From Polyangiaceae bacterium (lineage in GTDB: Bacteria > Myxococcota_A > Polyangia > Polyangiales > Polyangiaceae), in NCBI GenBank assembly GCA_025936045.1, contig JAICUB010000004.1:62001-126000 (forward strand): a stretch of DNA of 64,000 nt, written 5' to 3'. Shown here in pieces: positions 18,888 through 27,738 of this stretch; within the stretch, counting starts at the first letter, position 1; every line of letters begins with the position of its first letter. The notes beneath the pieces are model-generated. The model searched no databases. It was not told the DNA's origin and was given only the letters and a program-made list of their open reading frames with translations. The translations under genes and the position numbers were made by a program.

Positions 18888-19907
18888 CTAATATTCGGCA
18901 ACGCTCGCAAGACTCAACGAGTACGAAGCGTCCATCATCCCGCCAGGAATTTCGAGCGCTATGGTGTCGATCGGCGTCTTGGCGTAAGCGACTCCGTCGG
19001 GTGGGCTGTCGTAACACTTGGTGTTGAAGCTCGTGTACGGGATCATCCCTCCGCTTGTGAACGTGGCGCAGTAGTACGTGCTCCCGTTCTGAAGCTGCAC
19101 GCGCCCGCCAGCAGCCGTGCCGGTAACGATGATGCCCGTTCCCGTCGGCGTCACAGTTGCTTTCGTCCCACCACCCGCAGCCTCGGCCGTACTGAACCCG
19201 ATGAGCACGAAGCCCGCGTAGTCCGGACTAACAGAGCTCTGAAGCGTGCCAGAAATGGAGAGCATTCCTTTGCACATGCTGAAGCCCTTCGCCGTCGCAT
19301 CACCGCAATATTCGATGGTGGTCATCCCAGTGCACCCGGTTGAGGTGCAGCTATTGCCGGCGCCGTAGGCGTAGCCATGCCAACACGAGCCGTCCTTCGC
19401 CGGCATGCGTACGAATCCGTCCATCCCTACTGCAAACGCTGCATCGCAAGTGGGACCGCTGCTACTGCCTGCGGCGCCCGTCATCGATCCGCCGGCTCCC
19501 GTGCCGGTCCCAGCGCTGCCGCTGCTCGAGCCGCCCGTCGCGGTCGAGCCGCCCGTGCCGCCCGTCGTGGCCGAGCCGCCCGTCGAATGGCCGCCTGCGC
19601 CCGTGGTCCCGCCCGTCGTTCCGCCGGCGGCTCTGCCTCCGTTCGCGACGCTGCCGCCCGTCGAACCGCCCGCGGACACCGAGCCGCCCGTCGTACCGCC
19701 TGTCGTAACCGAGCCACCTGCCCCACCCGTGGGCATGAAGGAGCCACCCGTATTCATCGTACCGGTGCCGGCGCTGCCCCCCGACTGCCCGGGCGGAGTG
19801 AAGCTGTCGTCGTCACTCGGCACCTGCGGGGCGCCGTTGCTGCAGGCAGCACCCACTGCGATCGCGAAAGAAAGATACAAGCCAAAGACGACGGCGGGGC
19901 GGTACAT
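18888..19907 (-). CDS. Lipoprotein with Thr/Gly-rich linker and cysteine-containing C-terminal domain
   Basis: The 339-residue product has a lipoprotein signal ending VGAAC (cysteine about 22), then SNGAPQVPSDDDSFTPPG and some 120 residues of GGS/TGG repeats. The C-terminal 185 residues hold eight or more cysteines and look like a beta-sandwich domain (AGFVLIGFSTAEA, GRVQLQNGSTYYC, IDTIALEIPGGMMDASYSL). The start ATG is preceded by GGAGGT at a good distance. Linker style is shared with lipoproteins at 21580 and 59612-63190. Likely a surface lipoprotein exposing a binding domain; the domain is not identified. It lies within the second peptide-transporter operon in inverse orientation. Confidence 0.75.
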   Translation of the reverse strand: MYRPAVVFGLYLSFAIAVGAACSNGAPQVPSDDDSFTPPGQSGGSAGTGTMNTGGSFMPTGGAGGSVTTGGTTGGSVSAGGSTGGSVANGGRAAGGTTGGTTGAGGHSTGGSATTGGTGGSTATGGSSSGSAGTGTGAGGSMTGAAGSSSGPTCDAAFAVGMDGFVRMPAKDGSCWHGYAYGAGNSCTSTGCTGMTTIEYCGDATAKGFSMCKGMLSISGTLQSSVSPDYAGFVLIGFSTAEAAGGGTKATVTPTGTGIIVTGTAAGGRVQLQNGSTYYCATFTSGGMIPYTSFNTKCYDSPPDGVAYAKTPIDTIALEIPGGMMDASYSLSLASVAEY

Positions 19908-19987
19908 TCGAGCGACCTCCGAAAGCTTGTGGTAGCTCGCGGAACCGGTTTCGCCAAGGGTTATTGCGTCATCCCGGTTTGGCTTCG

Positions 19988-21019
19988 ATGGAAGATTTCC
20001 GCGCCACCACCCGCCCCGCGCTCATCGAGGCACGCTCACTCTCGGTTCATTTCCCGCTTTCCGGCAGTGACTCGGTCGTTCGTGCGGTCGACCAGGTGAG
20101 TCTCGCGCTCGGGCGAGGTGAGACGCTCGCGCTCGTCGGGGAATCCGGCTGCGGCAAGTCGACACTCGCTCGCGCCATCGTCGGCTTGCGCCCTCCGACC
20201 GCGGGTGACGTCTTCTTCGAAGGTACGGCGCTCACGCCGCTCGGAACGCGCGCGCGCCGCGCGCTCTGCCGGCGCATCCAAATGGTCTTTCAGGATCCCG
20301 ACGCGAGCCTCGATCCGCGTCACACGGTGGCGAGCGCCATCGCGGAAGGCATCGAGCTTCACGAACGACTCGACCGGAGCGGCGTCGAAGCGCGCGTGCG
20401 CGAGCTCGTCACGGACGTCGGCATCGACGTAGCCCTCCTCGGCCGCTACCCGCACGAGCTCTCGGGCGGACAGAAGCAACGCGTGTGCATCGCGCGCGCT
20501 CTGGCGACGCGCCCGGAGCTCCTCGTCTGCGACGAAGCCGTCTCGGCGCTCGACGTCTCGATTCAGGCGCAGATCATCAATCTGCTCGGCGAGCTCAAAC
20601 GGCGCTTCGCGCTTTCGTATCTGTTCATCACCCATGACCTGCGCGTGGTCCGGCAAATGGCCGATCGGGTCGCGGTCATGTACCTCGGACAGATCATCGA
20701 GGTGGCGTCGACGGAAGAGCTCTTCACGCGGCCGAAGCACCCCTACACCGAGGCCCTGCTCACCGCCGTTCCGAGCGTCGAACGGCGCCATTCGACGCCC
20801 GCCGTGCCGCTGCGCGGTGAGGTCCCTTCGCCCGCAGCGCCCCCCCCCGGGTGCCGGTTTCACCCTCGCTGTCCTTACGTGATGGACCGCTGCAAGGCCG
20901 AAGCGCCGCCGCTGTACGAGCTCCACCGGCGTACGGCGCGTTGCTTCCTCACCGAACCGGAAGCGCGAAGCGAGCGAGCCGCTGCGACCGCAGAGCGAGC
21001 CGAACGACTCACACACTGA
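19988..21019 (+). CDS. Peptide ABC transporter ATP-binding protein, OppF family
   Basis: The product (343 residues from the ATG; a TTG at 19964 would add 8) has Walker [11 protein letters not shown]-loop MVFQDPDASLDP, signature LSGGQKQRVCIARAL, Walker B LLVCDEAVSALD (Glu-Ala instead of the usual Glu-Pro), ITHDLRVVRQMA and the terminal CRFHPRCPYVMDRC. It completes the second peptide transporter but is separated from the other four genes by two inverted lipoprotein genes, so it must use its own promoter, which would lie in the 80 bases shared with the divergent lipoprotein gene. Confidence 0.9.
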   Translation: MEDFRATTRPALIEARSLSVHFPLSGSDSVVRAVDQVSLALGRGETLALVGESGCGKSTLARAIVGLRPPTAGDVFFEGTALTPLGTRARRALCRRIQMVFQDPDASLDPRHTVASAIAEGIELHERLDRSGVEARVRELVTDVGIDVALLGRYPHELSGGQKQRVCIARALATRPELLVCDEAVSALDVSIQAQIINLLGELKRRFALSYLFITHDLRVVRQMADRVAVMYLGQIIEVASTEELFTRPKHPYTEALLTAVPSVERRHSTPAVPLRGEVPSPAAPPPGCRFHPRCPYVMDRCKAEAPPLYELHRRTARCFLTEPEARSERAAATAERAERLTH

Positions 21020-21208
21020 CACTAGCGATATAGCGAGTCGTGATTAGGTTGAACGCAGCTAAGCTCTTGGCGGCGCTCGGAAGCGATTGGCGCTGCCGTC
21101 CGTTCTTCTGATCGAAGGCTTTCGCAGGTCGACTTTCGTCCACTTGAATGCGCGCTGGCTCACCCGCGCGCGAGGGACGCCATTTCGGCGCCCAATCAGG
21201 AGGTCACG

Positions 21209-21574
21209 ATGTACCAACCATGGCTCTTCGGAACGATGATGGCCGCCGGCACCGGCTTGGTTGCGGCGACCGTGACACTGCAACAGCCGCCCGCGCCGGA
21301 GCCCGTGCTCTTCGTGCCCCCTGAACCGGCGGTTCACGTTCTCCCGCCGCCCGCACCGACCACGGTACCGGAGCCCGCCGCGAATGAACCCGTGCTCCAG
21401 CTGAAACCCGTCGTGATCGAAGCTCGGCACCGCCACGCCGTTCCAGCGGCGACCGCGGAACCCGAGCCGGCGCCTGCCGAGCACCCATGCTCGACCTGGC
21501 GCGACCTCGGACCGACGCACGTGGTCGCCGGCAAGCCGAGCGGTGAGCTCCAAGTGCGCGAGCTCTGTAGGTGA
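21209..21574 (+). CDS. Small exported Pro/Ala-rich protein of unknown function
   Basis: The 121-residue product starts with MYQPWLFGTMMAAGTGLVAA, a short signal-like or anchor segment, followed by about 75 residues rich in Pro, Ala, Val and Glu. It ends in a short segment with two cysteines (HPCSTWRDLGPTHVVAGKPS and a final RELCR). The start is well supported: AGGAGGT lies 5 bases before the ATG. It is convergent with the lipoprotein gene at 21580, 5 bases apart. No family is recognised. It may span the periplasm as a stalk with a disulfide-bonded tip. Confidence 0.65.
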   Translation: MYQPWLFGTMMAAGTGLVAATVTLQQPPAPEPVLFVPPEPAVHVLPPPAPTTVPEPAANEPVLQLKPVVIEARHRHAVPAATAEPEPAPAEHPCSTWRDLGPTHVVAGKPSGELQVRELCR

Positions 21575-21579
21575 GCGAG

Positions 21580-22455
21580 CTAGGGCGTGGGCGGGGCGCC
21601 GGCGGAACCACCGGTGCCTCCGCTGCCGCCCGTTCCGCGATCGGGCGGCGTGGCTCCGCAGGCGACGGCCGCGTCTTGGCAGACGCTCGTGCTCAGCATG
21701 GTGCCCGACGGAAGCTGCATGCCGAGACACTTCAAGAAATCATTGTCCGCCTGCTGCGACGGGTCATTGGCGTGGCAATCGACGTAGAACGTGAGGGGGT
21801 CGTTATTCGGGTCGTTCTGGTCGCACGGCTTTGAGGTGCCGGAGACGCAGCTGCAGTAGGCGTTGACGCCGTCCGTACAGGGTTGATCCGTCGTGTCACC
21901 GCATTGGCAGCCGTAATCGGCCTCGCACGGGCCGCTCGTAAAGCCCAGCGTCGTGCAGAAGTAGTCGCACGTGAGCGTCGTTTCGGCGCCGTTCAGGCAG
22001 AACGTCATCGAATCCGTGGACGGACAGGTGGCAGGATCGCTCTCCGAGCACATGCCGGCGCTACCGCCAGTGTCTGCACCCGCCGTGCCGCCGTTGCTCG
22101 AGCCCGAGGTCCCTCCGCTGCCGGCGTTGGCCGAGCCGCCCGTTGCAGAACCACCGCTGCCACCCTTGGAACCGCCGGTGCCCGAGCCGCCGCTGCTGAT
22201 CCCGGTCCCGCCGGTGCCGCCCGAGAGGATCGAGCCCGAACCGCTGGACCCGCCGGTGCCGCCGCTCACGTCGTCCTGATTCATGCAGGTGCCGTTGTTG
22301 CAGATGCGACCTGCGGCGCAGTCGGTGTCCTTGGTGCAGCCCTTGCTGCTGTCGTCGTCGTCGCCCTTGGTCGTGAAGCAGCCCTGCGCCAAGGAGGCGG
22401 CCACACAAACCACGAAAGGAATGAAAGACTTTCGCCCGACCAATCCAAGTGCCAT
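21580..22455 (-). CDS. Cysteine-rich lipoprotein with Gly/Ser linker
   Basis: The 291-residue product has a signal ending SLAQGC (cysteine about 26), an acidic DDDDSS start and a small cysteine motif CTKDTDCAAGRICNNGTC of the kind frequent in myxobacterial surface lipoproteins. A GGS/GTGG linker follows, then a cysteine-rich domain of about 130 residues with 14 or so cysteines. The C-terminus is again Gly-rich (GTGGSGGTGGSAGAPPTP). Disulfide-stabilised and probably surface exposed; no enzymatic motif is visible. It is divergent from the aminotransferase gene with 114 bases between. Confidence 0.72.
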   Translation of the reverse strand: MALGLVGRKSFIPFVVCVAASLAQGCFTTKGDDDDSSKGCTKDTDCAAGRICNNGTCMNQDDVSGGTGGSSGSGSILSGGTGGTGISSGGSGTGGSKGGSGGSATGGSANAGSGGTSGSSNGGTAGADTGGSAGMCSESDPATCPSTDSMTFCLNGAETTLTCDYFCTTLGFTSGPCEADYGCQCGDTTDQPCTDGVNAYCSCVSGTSKPCDQNDPNNDPLTFYVDCHANDPSQQADNDFLKCLGMQLPSGTMLSTSVCQDAAVACGATPPDRGTGGSGGTGGSAGAPPTP

Positions 22456-22569
22456 GCGTCCTCGATTCGCCCGGAGCTCGCGCCCAGGCTGTTTCGTTAT
22501 TTACCATGATAGCTCGACGCGCGTCGCTCCGCCTCACGCGCGCGCGGATGGAGTACGCTGCCGCCGTCG

Positions 22570-23841
22570 ATGGCAAGATCCGATACCAGCGAACGCCCGA
22601 GTGCCTTTCGTGCGGTGCCGCGCACCGGCGTGATCTACGTGACGGCCGAGGCCCAGCGTGCGGGGTTTCGGCCCGAAGATCCCTCTTGGTGCAATCTCGG
22701 GCAGGGCCAACCCGAAACCGGTCCGCTCGAGGGCGCTCCGGAGCGCGTGACCAAGATCACGATTGCCGCGCCCGATCAGGAGTACGCACCCGTCGCCGGC
22801 TTGTGGGAAGTGCGTGAAGCGGTGGCCGGCCTCTACAACGAGCTCTTCAGACGGGGCATGCCTTCGCGCTATTCAGCGGAGAACGTCGCGCTCTCGGGCG
22901 GCGGGCGCGTCTCGATCATGCGCGCGTGCGCTGCCATCGGACAAATCCACCTCGGCCATTTTCTGCCCGATTACACGGCGTACGAGGAGCTCCTCGACAC
23001 GTTTCGGCGTTTCACGCCGATCCCGATCCTGCTCGACCAGGAACGCGGCTACGACTTTTCGCTGCACGAGCTCCGCCGCGAAATCAGCGGGCGCGGGCTC
23101 GGCGCGCTCCTACTCTCGAACCCGTGCAACCCGACGGGCAAGGCGATTCTCGGTCCCGAGCTCGAAGCTTGGGTAGCGACGGCACGCGAGCTCGACTGCA
23201 CGCTCCTGCTCGACGAGTTTTATTCGCATTACGTGTTTCGCTCGCCGGAGCCGCTGATGAGCGCCGCCGCGTACGTCGAAGACGTCGAGCGCGATCCCGT
23301 CGTGCTCTTCGACGGGCTCACGAAGAACTGGCGGTATCCCGGCTGGCGCACGACCTGGACCGTCGGACCGCGCCACGTCATCGACGCGCTCGCGAGCGCG
23401 GGGTCCTTCCTCGACGGCGGCGGCTCGCGCCCGTTGCAGCTGGCCGCGCTTCCCTTGCTCAGCGCCGACCACGCGCGCGCCGAGGCCGCGGCGATTCGCC
23501 GTTCTTTCGGTAAGAAGCGCACGCAACTGCTCGACGGATTGCGCGCGCTCGGTGTGCGTTTCGAACGCGAGCCCGACGGCACCTTTTACGCGTGGGGCAA
23601 CCTCGAGAACCTGCCGCCGCCCCTGAACACGGGTGAAGGCTTGTTCCGCGCGGCGCTCGAAAAGAAAGTCATCATCGTGCCCGGCGCGTTCTTCGACGTG
23701 GACCCGGGGCAACGCCGCGTCGGACGCGCGTCACGCTTCATCCACCACGCGCGCTTCAGCTTCGGCCCGAACGAGGGCGTGCTCGCGACGGCGCTCGAAC
23801 GGCTGGGCGAGCTCGTCAAAGAGCCGCCGCGCGCGCGCTGA
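22570..23841 (+). CDS. PLP-dependent aminotransferase, class I/II
   Basis: The 423-residue product is a fold-type I aminotransferase. Motifs are NLGQGQPETG, EYAPVAGLWEVREAVAGLYN, the SNPCNPTGK loop, the cofactor aspartate in LLLDEFYSHYV and the PLP lysine K252 in FDGLTKNWRYPGWR. The RASRFIHHARFSF segment near the end carries the substrate-carboxylate arginine region. The protein is related to aspartate/aromatic aminotransferases; the substrate is not predictable. It stands alone between two lipoprotein genes and its stop lies 4 bases from the convergent gene. Confidence 0.88.
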   Translation: MARSDTSERPSAFRAVPRTGVIYVTAEAQRAGFRPEDPSWCNLGQGQPETGPLEGAPERVTKITIAAPDQEYAPVAGLWEVREAVAGLYNELFRRGMPSRYSAENVALSGGGRVSIMRACAAIGQIHLGHFLPDYTAYEELLDTFRRFTPIPILLDQERGYDFSLHELRREISGRGLGALLLSNPCNPTGKAILGPELEAWVATARELDCTLLLDEFYSHYVFRSPEPLMSAAAYVEDVERDPVVLFDGLTKNWRYPGWRTTWTVGPRHVIDALASAGSFLDGGGSRPLQLAALPLLSADHARAEAAAIRRSFGKKRTQLLDGLRALGVRFEREPDGTFYAWGNLENLPPPLNTGEGLFRAALEKKVIIVPGAFFDVDPGQRRVGRASRFIHHARFSFGPNEGVLATALERLGELVKEPPRAR

Positions 23842-23845
23842 CGCG

Positions 23846-24925
23846 TCATTCGACGACGACGTCGAACGACGCCCAGGTCACGCCTCCGCGCTGATCGTTC
23901 ACCGTGACCCAAATCGTCGACGTCCGCCGCTCGCCGTTCGGCGCGGGCGCTCGCCAGCCCGTGCCGGAGTCTCGCGTCGGGCCGTTCACGCGATCGTCGA
24001 GCAGGCGCGTGTCGTCCTCGAAGCTTCCGAGCGTCGTGTAGAAGCTCGCCCACATGATCTCGTTTTCGCCCGTGAACGTTTGGAAGCTCGCGCTCTCCAC
24101 GTGCGGATAGACGGGGTATGACGGGCACTTCTTGCCGCTGCAGGCGGACACGAGCGGAGCGCACGTGTTCTTTTCCGAGCACACGGCGCGATGCGAGAAG
24201 GCAACGTCCGCACAATCGGCGTCCGCCGTGCAGGTTTTGGGCGGGGGCGTGGCGCTGCTCGAATCGAATGCGAGCGCCGGCAACGCGGACACACCGTCGA
24301 AGTCGACTCCGTCGAGAGCGGGGTTCGTATTCTGGTTCTCCGCCCCTTCGTACGTGTAAATGGTCGTAAAGCCGATCACGAAGTCGGAGGGGCCGACGGG
24401 GGCTCCGGAAGGGTCGTTGCAGCCGAAGGGAAAGCCGTCACGCCCGTCGGTGCTGATCGCTCCGCCGCACGCGGCGAAAAACACGTAGGACACGCCGTAG
24501 TGCAGGGGGTCGGACGGGAGCTCCGGCGCGGTCGACAGGATGTCTGCCGGCAGCGTCAGGGCGAACTGGCTGCCCTCACCGACGAGGCCCGAAGTCGCGA
24601 TGTTCGGGTCCTCGGCGAGCGCGCGGAGAGCGGGCGCGCACGCGTAGTACTGGCGTGACGGCGGGTTGTTGCAGCCCGCGAGCCAGCGGATCTGCACGGG
24701 CGGCGGTTCGAGCGTCGTTCCGTCCGCGGCCGTCGTCGCCGCGCGCTCGTCGGCGACCAGCATTTCGAGCTTCACGCTGCCGCCGGGCACGCCCGACGCC
24801 GGATCTTGATGCACGGCGAGCACGCGCACGCCGTGGACTTCCGACGGCGGCGGGAAGTCGGGTTGGCACGCGGAGAGCGCGCAGGCCGTCGCGCACAGCA
24901 ACGTCGGGAGGCGCGAGCCTTCCAT
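23846..24925 (-). CDS. Lipoprotein of unknown function, coupled to a TonB-dependent receptor
   Basis: The 359-residue product has a signal MEGSRLPTLLCATACALSAC (lipidated cysteine at 20). Its N-terminal half reads like an Ig-type fold (VHGVRVLAVHQDPASGVPGG, SVKLEMLVAD), and there is a cysteine-rich centre (CTADADCADVAFSHRAVCSE). Its ATG overlaps the stop of the TonB-dependent receptor gene (ATGA), so the two are made together. By analogy with SusD-like or accessory lipoproteins it could sit on the receptor at the outer membrane, but it shows no SusD similarity. The function is unknown. Confidence 0.75.
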   Translation of the reverse strand: MEGSRLPTLLCATACALSACQPDFPPPSEVHGVRVLAVHQDPASGVPGGSVKLEMLVADERAATTAADGTTLEPPPVQIRWLAGCNNPPSRQYYACAPALRALAEDPNIATSGLVGEGSQFALTLPADILSTAPELPSDPLHYGVSYVFFAACGGAISTDGRDGFPFGCNDPSGAPVGPSDFVIGFTTIYTYEGAENQNTNPALDGVDFDGVSALPALAFDSSSATPPPKTCTADADCADVAFSHRAVCSEKNTCAPLVSACSGKKCPSYPVYPHVESASFQTFTGENEIMWASFYTTLGSFEDDTRLLDDRVNGPTRDSGTGWRAPAPNGERRTSTIWVTVNDQRGGVTWASFDVVVE

Positions 24926-27546
24926 CAGAACTCTCCCCGAATGCCGATACTCGGCACGATGGGCAAACTGCCCGTCTGCGGCCGGCTCCGCGTGTAGTCG
25001 AAGTTGTACGCGATGAAATCCGGGTTCACGCGGTTATAGACGTTGATCACGTCCGCGTAGACGCCGAGCGTGAAGTTGCCGAACACCCAGCGCTTGTCCA
25101 CTCGCACGTCGAGCTCGTGGAACGGCGGCAGGCGTTTGCTGTTTTGCGGTCCGTTCAGGCACAAATAGCCCGACTGCGTACTGCTGTAGAGGGCGGGCGG
25201 CGAGCCCGGTCCGTAGCCGACGCACGGCGTGTAGAGGTTGCCGGACACGAAACGGAAACGCCCGCCGAGCTCCCAGCCCTTGCCGAGCACGTAGCTGCCG
25301 AGGATCGTCAGAATGTGCGGCTGATCGAGATAGAACAGCTGTGACGGCTGCCCCGGCTGATACGTGCGCTCGGAGCGCGACAGCGTGTACGACAACCAGC
25401 CGAAGAAGTGCTCGTCCTCGCTGTAGCGGAGCATGAACTCGGCGCCGTAGATGCGGCCCGTGCCGAAGTTGTTGTAGGCGAGCACGCCCTGCTCGTTGAC
25501 GCCGCGCTCGATCTGCTGGTCGAGCAGATTGAAAAAGCCCTCGACCGAAAAGGTCAGGTGATCGGTGAAACGCTGCTCGACGCCGAGCGAATTCTGCCAT
25601 GCGCGCCGAGAGCGGAGCTTCTTCGCGTCGTCCGAAAGCACGATGTCGAGGAGGCCCGGGGCCTGGTAAAAGAGGCCCGATCCGGCCTTGAGCGTCGTCT
25701 TCTTAGCGCCGGGCACGAGATCATAGCGAGCCGTCGTGCGCGGGGCCACGTCGACGCGGCGCGTGTCGGACGTGAAATCGAGCCGCACGCCCGACACGAC
25801 GTGGGTGCGCGCGTTCGGCTCCAAGCTCATCTCGCTGTAGAGCGCCGGTTCCAAGAAGTTGCTCGAGTGATCGAAGACGCGGAGGGGCGTCGTGACGCCC
25901 GAGCCGATGTCCGGCGCGCCCGCCCCGGAGTCGTCCGGAATGGCGCCCTTCGCGTTGTACGGAGCGAAGAGCAGGTCGAAGCCGGTACGCAACGTGGCGC
26001 GCCGCGTGATGCGCTGGGTGATCTCGCCGCGGCCGAGCGTGCCGTTCGCCTCCGTTTGCGCGCGGATGTCGCTGAACACGAAGCGCTGTTTCGAGCGTCC
26101 GAACGACATCGTCACGTCGACGCTCGTGTCGGGCGAGAGCGTATCGTGGTAAATCGCGCCGATTCCGAACGACGCGTTCATCGTGTCGATGGTGCCGCTG
26201 TTGGCGCCGGCCTCGTTCACGGCGCGAAAGTGATCGTCGTAGCCGAGGATGCCGACGCGGAGATAGCTCGTCTTCGTCGGGTGCGTGTCCGCGACGAGCT
26301 GATAGTCGTAGTAGACGGGAGCCGCGGTAATCTGCGTGTCCTTCGTGCGTAGCAGCGGCACGAGCCAGGCATCGACGTGGCTCCGCCGCACGCCGCCGAT
26401 GAAATTCCAACCCTTGAGGCCCGGGATCGGACCTTCGAGCATCCCGCGCGCGTCGATCAAGTCCACTTGCGCGAGCCCGTGATAGCGGCCGTCGCCGCGC
26501 GTCTCCCGGACGTGCGCATCGACCACGCCGGCGAGCGCGCGCCCGTACTTCACGCTGAAGTTGCCGGGGTAGAAGTTGATCTCGTCGAGCATCTCGGTCG
26601 GCACCACGCTCGAAAGGCCGCCGAAGTGATAGATCGTCGGAAACCAGAGGCCTTCGACGAACACGGGCGTCGTCTGGTCGGCGTTGCCGCGCACCACGAG
26701 TTGCCCTGAGAGCGCGGGGGGACGCGCGACGCCCGGCAGATTCTGAATCGCTCGGAGCGCGTCGCCCGACGTGCCGGCGACCCGACTGAGCTCGTGACGC
26801 GAAAGCGTGCGGCGCGTCACCTCGCGGCTGGGCCGCGCTCCCTTCACGAGGACCGTCTCCCCCTCGCCGTCGTTCTTCGGTACGACGCCGTAGCTCACGT
26901 TCGTCTCTTCACCCGCGGCGACGTGTTCCTCCGCCGTGTAAGTCTCGAAGCCGTCCGCGCTGATTTGGACGCGGTAATCGCCGGGCGCGAGCGCTTCAGT
27001 GCGAAAGTGCCCGCTGGCGTCCGTCGTGAGCTCGAGCACGAGCGCCGTACCGGCAAGGATCCGCACCTGGGCGCCCGCGAGCGGCGACTTGCCGTCGGCG
27101 AGATGCACACTGCCTTCGAGGAGGGGCGCGGCGGGCGGGGGAGGAGGCGCCTCCGCCTCGGCATGGAAGTGATATTTGTAGGCGATCTTCGCGGCGACGG
27201 GGCGATCGCCGCGGTGCGCGGGCTTCCACACGAACTTTTTCGCGGCGGCGACCGCTGCTTCGTCGAAGCCGTGGCCCGCGGGTTCGAGCACCTCGACGTT
27301 CGTCACTTTGCCGTCCTTGTCGATCGAAATCGCGAGCACGACGTCGGCGTCGAGCCCGGCCGCCCGCGCCTCCGGCGGATACTCGGCGTTCGCGAACTCG
27401 ACGAGCTCCGGATCGCTCACGGCACGCGAAGAAGCGCCCGAACCCTCCACCGACGGCTGCTCCGCCGCCTCGGCGCAGAGAGCCTGCGCCACCGACAACG
27501 AACACCCAAGCGCCGCGACCGCGAGTTGCCTCGCCCCACGCATCAT
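24925..27546 (-). CDS. TonB-dependent outer-membrane receptor with an N-terminal TonB C-terminal-type domain
   Basis: After a signal peptide (about 1-28) the 873-residue product has, in order: a TonB_C-type domain (about 55-128, YPPEARAAGLDADVVLAISI and KKFVWKPAHRGDRPVAAKI); a Pro-rich linker; a carboxypeptidase-regulatory-like fold (about 143-213); a plug (about 240-340 with GVARPPALSGQLVVRGN and DEINFYPGNFSVKYGRALAG); and a beta barrel to the C-terminus ending in Phe. A TonB_C domain is normally on the inner-membrane energizer, not on the receptor, so this fusion is notable. The ligand is not known. The downstream lipoprotein gene overlaps by 1-4 bases. No iron-regulated site was identified. 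Confidence 0.9.
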   Translation of the reverse strand: MMRGARQLAVAALGCSLSVAQALCAEAAEQPSVEGSGASSRAVSDPELVEFANAEYPPEARAAGLDADVVLAISIDKDGKVTNVEVLEPAGHGFDEAAVAAAKKFVWKPAHRGDRPVAAKIAYKYHFHAEAEAPPPPPAAPLLEGSVHLADGKSPLAGAQVRILAGTALVLELTTDASGHFRTEALAPGDYRVQISADGFETYTAEEHVAAGEETNVSYGVVPKNDGEGETVLVKGARPSREVTRRTLSRHELSRVAGTSGDALRAIQNLPGVARPPALSGQLVVRGNADQTTPVFVEGLWFPTIYHFGGLSSVVPTEMLDEINFYPGNFSVKYGRALAGVVDAHVRETRGDGRYHGLAQVDLIDARGMLEGPIPGLKGWNFIGGVRRSHVDAWLVPLLRTKDTQITAAPVYYDYQLVADTHPTKTSYLRVGILGYDDHFRAVNEAGANSGTIDTMNASFGIGAIYHDTLSPDTSVDVTMSFGRSKQRFVFSDIRAQTEANGTLGRGEITQRITRRATLRTGFDLLFAPYNAKGAIPDDSGAGAPDIGSGVTTPLRVFDHSSNFLEPALYSEMSLEPNARTHVVSGVRLDFTSDTRRVDVAPRTTARYDLVPGAKKTTLKAGSGLFYQAPGLLDIVLSDDAKKLRSRRAWQNSLGVEQRFTDHLTFSVEGFFNLLDQQIERGVNEQGVLAYNNFGTGRIYGAEFMLRYSEDEHFFGWLSYTLSRSERTYQPGQPSQLFYLDQPHILTILGSYVLGKGWELGGRFRFVSGNLYTPCVGYGPGSPPALYSSTQSGYLCLNGPQNSKRLPPFHELDVRVDKRWVFGNFTLGVYADVINVYNRVNPDFIAYNFDYTRSRPQTGSLPIVPSIGIRGEF

Positions 27547-27645
27547 GCGTCCGTTCTCATGAAGAAGTCGTGCGCGCGTGTCAATCCCGAAACCCTAGGC
27601 GCCGATACCTGAGAGCGGGTTCACTTTCACGCGCCGCGCAGCGAA

Positions 27646-27709
27646 TGCTGCCAGCCCCATTTCGGAGCAGAGGGATTGGCAGTGCCGGTCCGAAATGGCG
27701 CTGGCAGCA
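27646..27709. repeat. Long inverted repeat (21-base arms) between the pst relic and the receptor gene
   Basis: TGCTGCCAGCCCCATTTCGG begins the left arm (27646-27666) and the right arm at 27689-27709 is its reverse complement at 20 of 21 positions, with 22 bases between. The hairpin would be very stable. It lies downstream of the truncated pst genes and upstream of the receptor gene, on a strand where transcription of the pho genes would run into it. It could be a terminator, a REP-like element or the scar of a rearrangement. There is no U-tract directly after either arm. Confidence 0.7.
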
Positions 27710-27738
27710 GGCGATGGACCGCGCGTGGAGGCGAACCC

